DNA of 64,000 nucleotides from Planktothrix sp. FACHB-1365 (lineage in GTDB: Bacteria; Cyanobacteriota; Cyanobacteriia; Cyanobacteriales; Microcoleaceae), in contig NZ_JACJSC010000015.1 of the NCBI RefSeq assembly GCF_014697575.1, positions 62,001 to 126,000 on the forward strand. The letters run 5' to 3'. Below are positions 1 through 9,243 of the stretch, piece by piece (the first letter of the stretch is position 1; each line of letters starts with the position of its first letter). A model generated the notes under the pieces. It worked only from the letters and a program-made list of their open reading frames with translations, searched no databases and was not told where the DNA came from. A program made the translations under genes and the position numbers.

Positions 1-236
1 AGAGAAATCGAATCCCCTTGTTTTTTAACTGACCAATTAATTAGGGATAAAATTACCCCTATCGCTGTTAAAAAAATTGCCAAGTTAATCAGGGTTTTAA
101 TCACCATTGACCCCACTTCGATTAATTCATTCGGATGGGTCAAATCAGGAATAGTGGGAATACTACTAAAAAAAATATCCATAGAATCTTTAAAACTCAG
201 TAGAGTGGGTAAAAAGTCGGAGTAATTCTCACCCAT
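1..236 (-). CDS. Partial hypothetical membrane protein (C-terminus beyond the window)
   Basis: An open frame begins at an ATG at 236 on the minus strand and runs without a stop off the left edge, giving about 78 residues. It has a polar N-terminus and one hydrophobic stretch around residues 50-68 (IKTLINLAIFLTAIGVILSL), so a membrane segment is likely. It lies about 35 nt downstream of pheA on the same strand and may be co-transcribed. I do not recognise the family, and a chance frame is possible at this length. Confidence 0.4.
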   Translation of the reverse strand, partial: MGENYSDFLPTLLSFKDSMDIFFSSIPTIPDLTHPNELIEVGSMVIKTLINLAIFLTAIGVILSLINWSVKKQGDSIS

Positions 237-271
237 TCTACAAGACGGATTATCAATTTTCCGAATCAAAA

Positions 272-1114
272 CTAATCCAGGTTTAATAGGGTATAACTTC
301 CAAAAACTTTTAGGGTTTCGGTAAACGTTTTTAATTCCGCTAAGGCTGATTTTACCGAGGGTTCATGACTATCTGCTTCTAAATCCATGAAAAATAGATA
401 ATCTCCCAGCGATCGCTTGCTAGGACGAGATTCAATCCGACTTAAATTAATCCCTCTATCGGCAAAAATTGCCAAGGGTTTTGCTAATGCACCCGGAACA
501 TTTGCCGGAACACTAAAGCCTAAAGAAGTATATTTTCCTGCTCCTGAAGGTTGTAGACTGACAACCCAAAAACGGGTACAATTATCGGGATAATCGTTAA
601 TAGGATAAGCCAGAACAGGTAATTGATATAATTCTGCTGCTCGTAAAGACGAGATCACGGCGGTATGAGTTTCATCTCTGACGTGATCTAAAGCTTCCGT
701 GGTTGAATTCTTGGCAATTAATGGCACATCTGGGAGATATTTTTCTAACCATCCCTGACACTGTGCTAAACCTTGGGGATGAGAATAAACCACTTGAATA
801 TCAGCAAAGTTTTGAGCTTGGGAAATCAAGGCATGGCTAATGGGAAGAATTAACGCTTGTTGAATTTGTAGGGAACCAATTTGCCACAGTGTATCCAGGG
901 TCACAGTAACACTGCCTTCAATGGAATTTTCAACAGGAACTACCCCAATATTGGCATCTCCTTTGGCAACTGTCCATAAGGTTTGACTAATACTTGAACA
1001 GGGACATAGCATCGCGTCTTCCCCGGTTTTTTGGGTCAGAGATTTGGCATAAGCTAAGGCGGCGGCTTCAGCATAAGTTCCCGATGGGCCAAGATGGGCA
1101 ATGGAAACGGTCAT
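272..1114 (-). CDS. pheA: Prephenate dehydratase
   Basis: Converts prephenate to phenylpyruvate in cytoplasmic phenylalanine synthesis. The 280-residue protein opens with the family signature HLGPSGTYAEAA. The TRF catalytic motif (NCTRFWVVS) is near residue 180. A C-terminal ACT domain (about 195-275) carries the phenylalanine-binding ESRP motif (RIESRPSKRSLGDY). Length and layout match stand-alone monofunctional dehydratases, without the chorismate mutase domain seen in enterobacteria. Feedback inhibition by phenylalanine through the ACT domain is expected from the family. Transcribed away from the DUF1997 gene. Confidence 0.95.
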   Translation of the reverse strand: MTVSIAHLGPSGTYAEAAALAYAKSLTQKTGEDAMLCPCSSISQTLWTVAKGDANIGVVPVENSIEGSVTVTLDTLWQIGSLQIQQALILPISHALISQAQNFADIQVVYSHPQGLAQCQGWLEKYLPDVPLIAKNSTTEALDHVRDETHTAVISSLRAAELYQLPVLAYPINDYPDNCTRFWVVSLQPSGAGKYTSLGFSVPANVPGALAKPLAIFADRGINLSRIESRPSKRSLGDYLFFMDLEADSHEPSVKSALAELKTFTETLKVFGSYTLLNLD

Positions 1115-1441
1115 AATTTTACTTCCGTAGAGAATAAATAAATGGACAAGGATGGAATTAACCCCAAGATAGAAATTGTTTTGAGGATTCCCGCAGATCA
1201 GTTACATTTTGCTAGATTATGTTACAATTATTTACATTAATCTCATCAATGTTACCCTTATCATGAAAAGATTACGAATTATCGGGATTTCACGGATTGC
1301 ATGAAGTTTACCGATTTCATGGCTTTCGTGAGTCATCAGCGACCCGGTTTGATCCTGACTTGCGATGGATGAAAATTGTTTGAAAATTTCTTAAATTTTA
1401 TTAAGATAAGTTTCAAAATTTGTAGACTTTAATAATTTTTT
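1115..1441. other. Intergenic region between divergent pheA and DUF1997 gene
   Basis: An AT-rich divergent promoter region of 327 nt. I see no ORF with a credible ribosome binding site and no strong hairpin. It must hold the promoters of both flanking genes, but no element can be assigned with confidence. Confidence 0.5.
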
Positions 1442-2026
1442 ATGTATACCCACTTTCAAGCTTCTCAAACTGTTGAAATGGCAGTACCCAAGCCCAATTT
1501 GATTCACCATTATCTACGTCAACCGAAACGTTTAGTTAAAGCGTTAGTTGATCCGACTCGGTTGGAATACTTGGGAGAGGAGATTTACCGCTTAAAAATG
1601 CGTCCTTTGCAGTTCATGATGTTTAGTTTACAACCAACCGTAGATTTAAAAGTCTGGATACACGATGGAATTCTTAACTTAAAATCCGTTGGCTGTGAAA
1701 TTCGAGGAATTGAGTATATTAATCAACGGTTTTCCCTGAATTTAGTCGGGAAACTCTATCCGGTTGAATTACAAGGAATTACCCATTTAAAAGGCCAAGC
1801 GGATTTAGAAGTAAAAGTTGAACTTCCTCCCCCTTTATGGTTAACACCCCAACCTATTTTAGAAACAACCGGAAATGGATTATTAAAAAGCGTGCTGATG
1901 ACGGTTAGGCACCGATTAGTTCATAATTTATTATCGGATTATTCCCATTGGTCTGAAGAACAATTAGGAGTTGGGGAACGCCAACCTCAGTCTAACAATG
2001 CGGTATCGAGTATGGAGTGGCTATAG
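1442..2026 (+). CDS. DUF1997 family protein
   Basis: A 194-residue soluble protein resembling the DUF1997 family of cyanobacteria and plastids, whose function is not established. It carries the typical run of beta-strand segments (RPLQFMMFSLQPTVDLKVW; GCEIRGIEYINQRFSLNLVGKLYPV) and the proline-rich LPPPLWLTPQPILETTGNGLL motif followed by a C-terminal helix. No signal peptide or membrane segment. Monocistronic by spacing. Family assignment is from remembered motif similarity. Confidence 0.8.
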   Translation: MYTHFQASQTVEMAVPKPNLIHHYLRQPKRLVKALVDPTRLEYLGEEIYRLKMRPLQFMMFSLQPTVDLKVWIHDGILNLKSVGCEIRGIEYINQRFSLNLVGKLYPVELQGITHLKGQADLEVKVELPPPLWLTPQPILETTGNGLLKSVLMTVRHRLVHNLLSDYSHWSEEQLGVGERQPQSNNAVSSMEWL

Positions 2027-2202
2027 CGTTAAGTTGTGAGAGATCACATCCCTCAATGATGTAGATCACGATTAACCTTTGTTCCTCATCACCCTATTGT
2101 TTCCGTAGAAATCAGTACAGTAAAGGTATCAGGATCACCCCAGGTTTTGTGGAAATCCCTGATACTAAATATTGTGATGGCTTTTACCAGGAGAATATTG
2201 CA

Positions 2203-2415
2203 ATGACTTGTATTCGTGATGTTGTTCAAGAAGTGATGTCTACCGGCTATCTTAGCCTTCATACTGAAAACAAATTAAGACAAATGCTACAAACAACCCA
2301 TTATGGTACGGATGATATTAATGCCTTTGCCAATTTGCAGTTAGCAGCCATGTCAGGGAAGGTTAAACAGGAGTCGCGGGAATTATATCAATTGGCGATT
2401 ATGCAACAGTTTTAA
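2203..2415 (+). CDS. Small conserved cyanobacterial hypothetical protein
   Basis: A 70-residue acidic-to-neutral protein beginning MTCIRDVVQEVMSTGYLS. I chose the ATG at 2203 over an in-frame GTG at 2149 because an AGGAG Shine-Dalgarno sequence (2189-2193) lies 9 nt upstream of it. It resembles short helical cyanobacterial proteins with an ENKLRQML core, and no function is assigned. No cysteines suggest metal binding and there is no membrane segment. Confidence 0.65.
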   Translation: MTCIRDVVQEVMSTGYLSLHTENKLRQMLQTTHYGTDDINAFANLQLAAMSGKVKQESRELYQLAIMQQF

Positions 2416-2861
2416 ACTTAAATTTGCTCATAGGAAGCACTGAAGAACTCATTTTTTAACTTTTATTATTTTCCTGGGATATTATTATCATTTTTTTATT
2501 AAGATTAATTAATTTTTCTATATTTTTAAACCTATAGGTGATTATTTTTGATCACATTTAGCAATAGTCAACAACCAAAACCTAGATAAACGAGAAAAAA
2601 CGAATGGGAAACAGGGAACAGTCGGTTATGACCCTTGTTATAAGGTTTAGTCTTGTCAAACCCCTGATCTTCTGACCTTGCCAGTTGTGATCCATATCAC
2701 TTTTGAGATGTTAATTCAGTCAAACGCCATCGTGCGTATTCTCACGGAGATGACGATAAGAGCATCACGGGGAAACCCTAGTGGTATCACTGACAGTTGG
2801 GGACAATACCGCGATTATTAACAATACAAATCAGGATAGTCCCTTAGAGAGAAACACAAGA
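2416..2861. other. Gene-poor AT-rich interval with heptamer-type repeat
   Basis: About 440 nt without a convincing gene, unless the next CDS starts at the GTG at 2781. It includes an AT-rich run (2455-2535) and a GGGAAACAGGGAACAG stretch near 2607, of the same GGGAACA heptamer type seen at 36798 and 41930. No RNA gene or terminator recognised. Confidence 0.4.
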
Positions 2862-3296
2862 ATGATCGTGGTTGTCAAATCTAGTCAAACCTTTGTGAGC
2901 GCGACGGGTTCACTCAAACCCATTCCCTTATCCACTAAATTTGGTGAGATTGAGTTGGAACAACTTTGTAGAATTGCTCAACAAAATCAATGGAAAACCG
3001 AAGATCTCGAACATCGAATTGCTCAAGCTCGGTTGATGGTGGATGCGAATTGGGCGACTCCCAAGGATTATGCTCTTTTAGAGTTAGAGAAACGGGGGAA
3101 ATTACATTTGGTGGATGGGGTAGAGTATTGGATGGTGGAATTAGATCAAAACCGTGCGGCTGGAGTTTACTTAAATCCAGATGCTTATACTCTCGATGTC
3201 ATGATTGTCAATGTAGAATGGTTTGCACCCATTCATCGGGAGACGGTAACTACTCTTCAACGATTAATCGAGTTAACAGAGTCCCCTTATTCTTAA
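2862..3296 (+). CDS. Hypothetical protein
   Basis: A 144-residue protein from the ATG at 2862; an in-frame GTG at 2781 would add a low-complexity 27-residue N-terminus. The core has a helical segment (EIELEQLCRIAQQNQWKTEDLEHRIAQARLM is split by charged residues) followed by a mixed alpha/beta C-terminus ending in a helix (HRETVTTLQRLIELTES). No signal peptide, membrane segment or catalytic motif. I do not recognise the family. It converges with the DUF928 gene, with 18 nt between the stop codons. Confidence 0.55.
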   Translation: MIVVVKSSQTFVSATGSLKPIPLSTKFGEIELEQLCRIAQQNQWKTEDLEHRIAQARLMVDANWATPKDYALLELEKRGKLHLVDGVEYWMVELDQNRAAGVYLNPDAYTLDVMIVNVEWFAPIHRETVTTLQRLIELTESPYS

Positions 3297-3314
3297 AATA
3301 TTCAAAGTCAGGGT

Positions 3315-4118
3315 TTAATGATGTTGGGGTTGAGTTGACCTCGAATTAATTTCAACGTTAATCCAAGGAACTCCAATTAACCTTTCTAGTCCGTTTGCTT
3401 TTAAAAGATTGTTCCAAGTGGCTGTTAAAGTGGCATCATTAGGATTTTGATGACGCAATTCATCTAATAAAATCAGGGCATCATATTCTAATCCCAGGGA
3501 TTGATATAGTTTAAAACGATCGTAAGCAGTCATCTGTTGTAGAAGTTTTGTTTCTATTTCTCGATTAGTGGAAAGCCGTTGGATTTTTCCTTTAATCATA
3601 GTGCTTCCACTAAAATCTCCTGTCGTGTCACAGGTGATTTGAAAAGACCAAGAATAAGGATTACCCGTTTCTACAAATAACTTAGCAAGGGATTTGGGTA
3701 AACTTATACGCAATAAACCAGATTGAGCTTCTAAACTCAATTTCCCTTCATAGATTATTGTTTTATTTTGATCTGTAATGATGAATTCTCCTAGGAGGGG
3801 GGATTGTTCAGGAACAGATAAAATTTGATCGGATTTCAAAGGGGGAATATAAAATAAAAAAGTGGGAGTATCTGCTAGGGTCGTTGGTGTCCCCTGTTTG
3901 GGTTTAATGACGATTAATGGAATATCAAAACAATATCCTCGCGTGATATTCGGGTCTGTGGCGGGTTTGTCGGTATCAGGTGGGGGTGTTACATCTTCAC
4001 TGACTTGAATGGGAGAGGTTTGAGTTTGTGCAGATTGTTGGAATATAGAAAAGTTAAAACCTAGCCCTGTGGCTAAGGTCATACTGAGGAAAGCGCAATG
4101 GAATGGATAACGTGACAT
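3315..4118 (-). CDS. DUF928-like exported protein
   Basis: A 267-residue protein with an N-terminal signal-like hydrophobic segment (FLSMTLATGLGFNFSIF). The central domain resembles cyanobacterial DUF928: an RGxC motif (NITRGYCFDI), PTFLFYIPPL, GEFIITDQNKT, a SLPKSL segment, and GNPYSWSFQITCD with a second cysteine that could pair with the first. The C-terminal region is helical and TPR-like (YDALILLDELRHQNPNDATL). A second DUF928-like protein with the same order of elements lies in the CHAT operon at 42.1 kb. Function is unknown; an extracytoplasmic location is inferred. Confidence 0.7.
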   Translation of the reverse strand: MSRYPFHCAFLSMTLATGLGFNFSIFQQSAQTQTSPIQVSEDVTPPPDTDKPATDPNITRGYCFDIPLIVIKPKQGTPTTLADTPTFLFYIPPLKSDQILSVPEQSPLLGEFIITDQNKTIIYEGKLSLEAQSGLLRISLPKSLAKLFVETGNPYSWSFQITCDTTGDFSGSTMIKGKIQRLSTNREIETKLLQQMTAYDRFKLYQSLGLEYDALILLDELRHQNPNDATLTATWNNLLKANGLERLIGVPWINVEINSRSTQPQHH

Positions 4119-4293
4119 TTATGTTTTTCCTCGTCTATAAAATACGTTAATGTGACCTGTAATCTCCTAATTATTGCATCAGTGTAGCATTCAGATTGAT
4201 TCTAGTTTTCTGCTGGCTCATTGGAATGACTCAGGAAATATTCAGGGAGACTCGGTTAAACTATAAACAACCTCTTGAGACATAATTTTTTAT

Positions 4294-6156
4294 ATGAAAT
4301 TCTGGAAAAAATTACTGATTGATCCATGCTATCAAATTACTTTAATTTATGCAATAACGGGTGGTCTTTGGATTGCTTTTTCTGATCATCTATTAGCCCT
4401 ATTAGCCCATTATCCCTATTCTATTACGGTTTTTCAAACGATTAAAGGCTGGTTTTTTATCCTAATTACCAGTCTCCTCCTCTATTATTTAATTCGTCGA
4501 GAAACTCAGCGTTTGCAACTTTCTGAAAAACGGTATCGAGATTTATTTTTGAGTCATCCTCAACCCATTGGGGTTTATGATCTAAAAACGTTAAAATTTT
4601 TGGCTGTTAATGAAGCTGCGATCGCTCATTATGGTTATTCAGAATCAGAATTTCTGAAGATGACGATTTTAGATCTGTGTTCTCCTGAAGAGTCTGAATC
4701 GTTTAAACTTTTGATCACATCAAATGCTAAAAAAAATCTGTCTAAACATCGCAAGAAAGATGGAATGTTAATTGATGTTGAAATTCTTTCTCATCAATTA
4801 CAGTGGAATCATCAACCTGCTGAGGTAATTTTAGCTCAAGATGTCACGGCTCGTCTGCAAGCCGAACGCCAATTAAAACGGTATGCGTTTCAAGATTTTC
4901 TGACCGGTTTAGCCAACCGAAGTCAATTAGTTTATTGCTTAAATTATTGTTTAGAAAGTTCCGTTAAATCTCAAAATTTTGCTTTAATTTATATTAATTT
5001 ATATCCGTTAAAAACCTTAAAATATAGCTGGGGGTATACTTTAGCTGAACAATTATTAATTGAAGTCAGCAACCGTTTAAAACGTTGTGTGAGTGAGCAA
5101 GATATTGTTGCTAGAGTAGATAGTGAAGATTTTGCGATTTTAATCCCGGATTTGATCACAGTTGAACGTTTAAATCATCAAATTGAGCAAATTAGAAATC
5201 AGTTTTTAATTCCATTTGATTTAAACGGAATCCATTTATCTTCAGCCATTAGTATTGGGGTGGTTTGTAGTGAATTTAATTTGCATAATGCTGAACAGTA
5301 TTTACAAGCCGCAGATATTGCCCTGCACTATGCTAAAAAACAAGGAAAAAGTGCCACCCTATTCTATCATCCTCAAATGCTAGAAACTATTATCCAACGG
5401 GGAGCTTTAGAAACCGATCTACAACAGGCGATAACCCATGATCAATTGCTGTTAAATTATCAACCGATTATTCATTTAACGACGGGGAACCTGATGGGTT
5501 TTGAAGCATTAGTTCGTTGGCAACATCCCACTAAAGGCTGGATTTCTCCGGCTGAATTTATTCCTATTGCAGAAGAAACCGAGTTAATTATTCCCCTTGG
5601 ACGGTGGGTTTTAGAACAAGCTTGTCAAGATTTATCCCGGTTACAACAACACTTTCCTGATTTGAGTATGAGTATTAATTTGTCAGAAGTGCAACTTCGT
5701 CATCCTGATTTATTAGAGGAAATTGATGCCATTATTAAAGCTCTAAAATTAGATTTCAAATATTTAAAATTAGAAATTACTGAAACCAGTTTAATGCAAA
5801 GTTCGGCAAATTGTATTACAATATTAACTCAATTAAAGCACCGAGGAATTAAAATTTTAATTGATGATTTTGGAACGGGATATTCTTCTTTAAGTTATTT
5901 ACAAAATTTACCCATTGATACCCTAAAAATTGATAGGAGTTTTGTCAAAAATTTAGAATCTCCAGGGAAAGATTTGGAAATCACGAAAACGATTGTTAAT
6001 TTAGCCAAATGCCTGAATTTAGATATTATTGCTGAAGGGATAGAAACCCCAGTTCAAAAAGAAATTTTACAATCCTTGGGTTGCGAAGCCGGACAAGGAT
6101 ATTGGTTTTCACCGCCCTTAAATTGGACAGGAATAACAAATTTTTTATCGATTTAA
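4294..6156 (+). CDS. Membrane PAS-GGDEF-EAL cyclic di-GMP signalling protein
   Basis: A 620-residue protein with two N-terminal transmembrane segments (about 12-35 and 45-65), a PAS domain (about 78-190, SHPQPIGVYDLKTLKFLAVN), a GGDEF domain (about 200-355) and a C-terminal EAL domain (about 370-620). The GGDEF signature is degenerate, reading RVDSEDF where active cyclases have GGDEF/GGEEF. The EAL domain keeps GFEALVRWQHP, the DDFGTGYSSL loop and LKIDRSFV. The likely activity is therefore cyclic di-GMP hydrolysis, with the GGDEF part acting as a regulatory or GTP-sensing domain. Single gene. Confidence 0.88.
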   Translation: MKFWKKLLIDPCYQITLIYAITGGLWIAFSDHLLALLAHYPYSITVFQTIKGWFFILITSLLLYYLIRRETQRLQLSEKRYRDLFLSHPQPIGVYDLKTLKFLAVNEAAIAHYGYSESEFLKMTILDLCSPEESESFKLLITSNAKKNLSKHRKKDGMLIDVEILSHQLQWNHQPAEVILAQDVTARLQAERQLKRYAFQDFLTGLANRSQLVYCLNYCLESSVKSQNFALIYINLYPLKTLKYSWGYTLAEQLLIEVSNRLKRCVSEQDIVARVDSEDFAILIPDLITVERLNHQIEQIRNQFLIPFDLNGIHLSSAISIGVVCSEFNLHNAEQYLQAADIALHYAKKQGKSATLFYHPQMLETIIQRGALETDLQQAITHDQLLLNYQPIIHLTTGNLMGFEALVRWQHPTKGWISPAEFIPIAEETELIIPLGRWVLEQACQDLSRLQQHFPDLSMSINLSEVQLRHPDLLEEIDAIIKALKLDFKYLKLEITETSLMQSSANCITILTQLKHRGIKILIDDFGTGYSSLSYLQNLPIDTLKIDRSFVKNLESPGKDLEITKTIVNLAKCLNLDIIAEGIETPVQKEILQSLGCEAGQGYWFSPPLNWTGITNFLSI

Positions 6157-6236
6157 TTCAAGCAGTTGATCAAAGATCAGTTAAAATAGAGTTAAACTTT
6201 AAGATAGTTTATTTGTATTAGGACTTTAGGAACACT

Positions 6237-6761
6237 ATGGGACTATTCGATCAAATTGTAACGGCTCTCAATGACCCAAACCAAGCCGGAAATAGCACTC
6301 AGATGGGTAATATTCTCAATACGGCTCAACAGCTTGGGAACCAATTGGGTATTTCTCCTCAAACCAGTCAAATGGTGATGTCAATGGTGGGGAGTTCTGT
6401 TCGGTCTTCTTTACAAGAAAAACGAACCCAACTTGGAAGTGAGGCGACTCAAAATATCGTCAATGAATTTGGAGGAACAACACCGAGTACCCAGGCGGTT
6501 CAAATGTTATTTTCTCCCACTCAGCAAGAACAATTAATTCAAACTATTTCTCAACATACGGGTGTTAGTTCCCAAACCCTGCAATCTCTTTTACCAATAG
6601 TTGTTCCTTTAGTTTTAAACCTTCTAAAAACCGGAACAAATCAACAACAACCTCAAGGGGGTTCTAATCCAGTTTTGAATAGTTTTTTAGATGCGGATGG
6701 CGATGGAGATGTTGATGTTGCGGATGCGATGCGTTTAGCCGGACAATATTTTCAAAGTTAA
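6237..6761 (+). CDS. DUF937 (YidB-like) domain protein
   Basis: A 174-residue protein opening MGLFDQIVTALNDPN and rich in Gln, Ser and Thr, typical of DUF937/YidB-like proteins of unknown function. The middle is helical with a hydrophobic stretch (LLPIVVPLVLNLL). The C-terminus carries an Asp-rich loop (LDADGDGDVDVADAMRLAG) that resembles one calcium-binding dockerin/EF-hand loop; calcium binding is an inference. It is followed after 54 nt by the TIGR03792 gene on the same strand. Confidence 0.75.
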   Translation: MGLFDQIVTALNDPNQAGNSTQMGNILNTAQQLGNQLGISPQTSQMVMSMVGSSVRSSLQEKRTQLGSEATQNIVNEFGGTTPSTQAVQMLFSPTQQEQLIQTISQHTGVSSQTLQSLLPIVVPLVLNLLKTGTNQQQPQGGSNPVLNSFLDADGDGDVDVADAMRLAGQYFQS

Positions 6762-6815
6762 AGGGAATAAGGAGAAGGAGAGGGAATACAAAATCACAAA
6801 TCAGCACCAAAAATC

Positions 6816-7109
6816 ATGGTTATTGAGTGGTTAAAATTTCAAGTTCCCCCTGAAAAATGGGAAGCCTTTATTCAACGGGATGAAGAAGTTTGGACAGCCG
6901 GACTTCAAGAGTGTCCTGGGTTTTTAGGAAAAGAAGTTTGGGTTAATCCTGAACAACAGGAAATTGTTTTAGTGATTCGTTGGGAGTCTCAGACCCAATG
7001 GGATGCTGTTCCCGAATCTAAAATCCAACAACTCGACGAAGCAATGGGAGAATTAAAAATGCCTATTGTAGAAAGTCGAGCTTATCAAATGTCGAAATTG
7101 ATGCCCTAA
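6816..7109 (+). CDS. TIGR03792 family protein (dimeric alpha/beta barrel)
   Basis: A 97-residue cyanobacterial protein beginning MVIEWLKFQVPPEKWEAFI, matching my memory of TIGR03792, a family in the antibiotic-monooxygenase/Dabb-like dimeric alpha/beta-barrel fold. The pattern of strand, helix, GFLGKEVWV, VLVIRWESQTQWDAVPE and a C-terminal strand fits that fold. No catalytic residues are established and the substrate is unknown. Confidence 0.78.
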   Translation: MVIEWLKFQVPPEKWEAFIQRDEEVWTAGLQECPGFLGKEVWVNPEQQEIVLVIRWESQTQWDAVPESKIQQLDEAMGELKMPIVESRAYQMSKLMP

Positions 7110-7116
7110 AAATCCG

Positions 7117-7266
7117 TTAAATTATTGATGACAATTTGTGAATTAAAGCTAAAATAAAATTAACACTCAGAAACCCAACTCCAATCACTAAAATCACAAA
7201 AGTTGTAAGACTCAATATTGAGCGCAACCTATCGGATTTTAAGGGTTCATTAGGTTTCATGGTCAT
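7117..7266 (-). CDS. Small single-span membrane protein (49 aa)
   Basis: An ATG at 7266 on the minus strand opens a 49-residue frame ending in TAA at 7117. An AGGAG sequence lies 4-5 nt upstream of the ATG (CCTAGGAGAAGAATG on the minus strand). The product has a polar, positively charged N-terminus (MTMKPNEPLKSDRLRS), one hydrophobic segment of about 25 residues (LTTFVILVIGVGFLSVNFILALI) and a short basic tail, as in the small photosynthetic and respiratory membrane subunits. I cannot match it to a named subunit. It converges with the TIGR03792 gene, with 7 nt between them. Confidence 0.6.
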   Translation of the reverse strand: MTMKPNEPLKSDRLRSILSLTTFVILVIGVGFLSVNFILALIHKLSSII

Positions 7267-7548
7267 TCTTCTCCTAGGAATTATCGTTTTTTGAGTCTTT
7301 TGTTACCCTTTAACAAACCCCATTTTCTAGGGATGAGGATTGAGAACAACGGTTAAAGGTGTTAAAATCCAGACCAGTCAAGACCATCAGCGCAGAAGTT
7401 AAGCTGATTCTGTCCGACCCCAACATCTTAACAGTTAAGCACTCAGGAAGCGAGTATCACTTAGTAAATTTTGCGTGCGTTGATCGATTAATTTCTGTAT
7501 TCTGGAGTTAGCCACTCTGTCCTACTCTAGCCAGTAAAATAGATTATT

Positions 7549-8451
7549 ATGTTTCCTCCAGCCTCTTCCGCCCATCCTTCTCGACCCCATGCTATAACTC
7601 CTAGCACTATGCCAATGCCTAACTCTATCTTTCCTAGAACGGTTTTTTCAACGTTGAAACAACGGCATTGGTTAGAGTGGTTAGAGTATCTCTCCCTAGC
7701 AAGTTCCGCCATCGGTTCTGGGGTTGTTGCCCTTTCCGGTCAAGCCTTTTATGGCGTTGCCCCCTTAACCTTAGCAGTTTCATTAAATGTTGCCAACCGC
7801 TATCGTTTAGAACAACAAACCTATCAAAGTCAAATTGAAATTGTTCAGGTTCAAAATTCCGTTGAAAAGTTAGAAAAAAATACGGTTAAAGTGGTCATGG
7901 GGTTGAGACAACAACTCCTGAATGAAATTGAATCCCTCCAGCAAAAATTAGAAGAATATCCAAACACAGAAGCTTTAGAATCAGTTTATCGGGCTAAACA
8001 AGTTGTCGCTTTAGGACAGTCAGTAACATCCATGCAGGAACATATTGCTGGAGCTTTAGAAGAAGTTCGGGAGCAGTTTCGTCAAGAATTACAGACTTTT
8101 TCCTCAACAGAATTTGTCCATTTAGAATCGTTACAAGAAAATTTGAAACAATTACAGGATATTACCTACGAATTAAGAAATAATGCTGTAACTCAACAGG
8201 ATTTTCAAGGACGATTTGTAGAAATTCAAGATGTCATTCATCAATTACAACAGGAAAAATCTGTACAAACTTCTTCCTCGGTCGATTTATCCCAAATTCA
8301 AACAAGATTGGATGCACTAACCCAAGAACATAAAGAGGTGATTAAACCCCATTTAAGACGTTTATTGTCCGTTGTTAAACAATTACAAACCACTCAGACT
8401 CGATCCTTACCCGTTCCTCCTAAACCCCTGCCCAAACATCCCCCCCAATAA
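7549..8451 (+). CDS. Membrane-anchored coiled-coil protein
   Basis: A 300-residue protein with a proline/serine-rich N-terminus, a hydrophobic hairpin at about residues 48-85 (LSLASSAIGSGVVALSGQAF; YGVAPLTLAVSLNVANRY), and a long Gln/Glu-rich coiled coil (about 90-285) ending in a proline-rich tail (SLPVPPKPLPKHPPQ). The start is uncertain; methionines at residues 21 and 23 are alternatives. I recognise no catalytic domain. The architecture suggests a structural or scaffold protein at the membrane. Confidence 0.65.
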   Translation: MFPPASSAHPSRPHAITPSTMPMPNSIFPRTVFSTLKQRHWLEWLEYLSLASSAIGSGVVALSGQAFYGVAPLTLAVSLNVANRYRLEQQTYQSQIEIVQVQNSVEKLEKNTVKVVMGLRQQLLNEIESLQQKLEEYPNTEALESVYRAKQVVALGQSVTSMQEHIAGALEEVREQFRQELQTFSSTEFVHLESLQENLKQLQDITYELRNNAVTQQDFQGRFVEIQDVIHQLQQEKSVQTSSSVDLSQIQTRLDALTQEHKEVIKPHLRRLLSVVKQLQTTQTRSLPVPPKPLPKHPPQ

Positions 8452-8558
8452 GGATAACCTACCTTTTCTAAAAATTAAAAACTTTTGTTAATATTGACCT
8501 AAACTATTTTATAATCTGAAATGATTCTACACGCTATAAATTCTACGAGGAAGATGAC

Positions 8559-9002
8559 ATGGCTGTTTCAGAAATCACTGAAAAATTGTTAGCTGCAAAA
8601 AAACATAAAGGAGTCACCTTTTCCGATTTAGAACAAATCTTGGGACGAGATGAAGTTTGGATTGCTGCTGTTATCTATCGGCAAGCGAGTGCTTCTTATG
8701 AAGAAGCCAAAAAACTGATTGAAGCATTAGGTTTAAGTTCAGAATATATTGAAGCCTTGACCGATTATCCGCTAAAAGGATCACTGGATCCTGTGATTCC
8801 AACTGATCCCTTAATTTATCGTTTTTATGAAATTATGCAAGTCTATGGAATGCCCCTCAAAAGTGTTATTCATGAAAAATTTGGAGATGGTATTATGAGC
8901 GCTATTGATTTTACCTTAGATGTGGATAAAATTGAAGATCCAAATGGTGATCGGGTTAAAGTCACGATGAATGGAAAATTCTTACCGTATAAAAAATGGT
9001 AA
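8559..9002 (+). CDS. cynS: Cyanate hydratase (cyanase)
   Basis: Catalyses bicarbonate-dependent decomposition of cyanate to ammonia and carbon dioxide; a homodecamer in the family. The 147-residue protein has the N-terminal helical domain ([20 protein letters not shown]) and the C-terminal catalytic segment with the conserved Arg and Glu ([15 protein letters not shown]) and Ser (GIMSAIDF). A GAGGAAG Shine-Dalgarno lies just ahead of the ATG. No cynABD transport genes or cynR regulator are adjacent. Confidence 0.95.
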   Translation: MAVSEITEKLLAAKKHKGVTFSDLEQILGRDEVWIAAVIYRQASASYEEAKKLIEALGLSSEYIEALTDYPLKGSLDPVIPTDPLIYRFYEIMQVYGMPLKSVIHEKFGDGIMSAIDFTLDVDKIEDPNGDRVKVTMNGKFLPYKKW

Positions 9003-9090
9003 TTTTTTGAATGGATCTCTTAGATTTCTCCTAGTTAAATACTGGGAGAAATTTTTGACTAAAATGTAATCTTATGATACAGTCAAGGAT

Positions 9091-9213
9091 CTGAGTCGGT
9101 TCTAGCGGGGAACAGTCGCTAGAAGTAAGGGGAAAGTTTGGCGCAAATCCAACACTGTCCCGCAACTGTGATGAGAGTCTTGATCTCTAAGTCAGAATAC
9201 CCACCGAAATCAG
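9091..9213 (+). promoter_or_regulatory. Cobalamin (B12) riboswitch
   Basis: The conserved B12 box CCCGCAACTGTGA is at 9159-9171. It is preceded by the GGGGAAAGTTTGGCGCAAAT-type core (9129-9147) and followed by the AAGTCAGAATACC element (9189-9201). A closing P1 helix can be drawn between CTGA..TCGGT (9091-9100) and ACCGA..TCAG (9203-9213). It sits in the leader of the HupE/UreJ permease, so adenosylcobalamin is expected to repress that gene and perhaps cobW downstream. Confidence 0.93.
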
Positions 9214-9243
9214 ATTATTCTTTCACACATCTGCGTGGTACAG

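Noticed and set aside
2990-3349. A 119-codon open frame overlapping the 144-aa hypothetical gene
   Set aside because: Out-of-frame shadow of the longer gene with Cys/Ser-rich composition.
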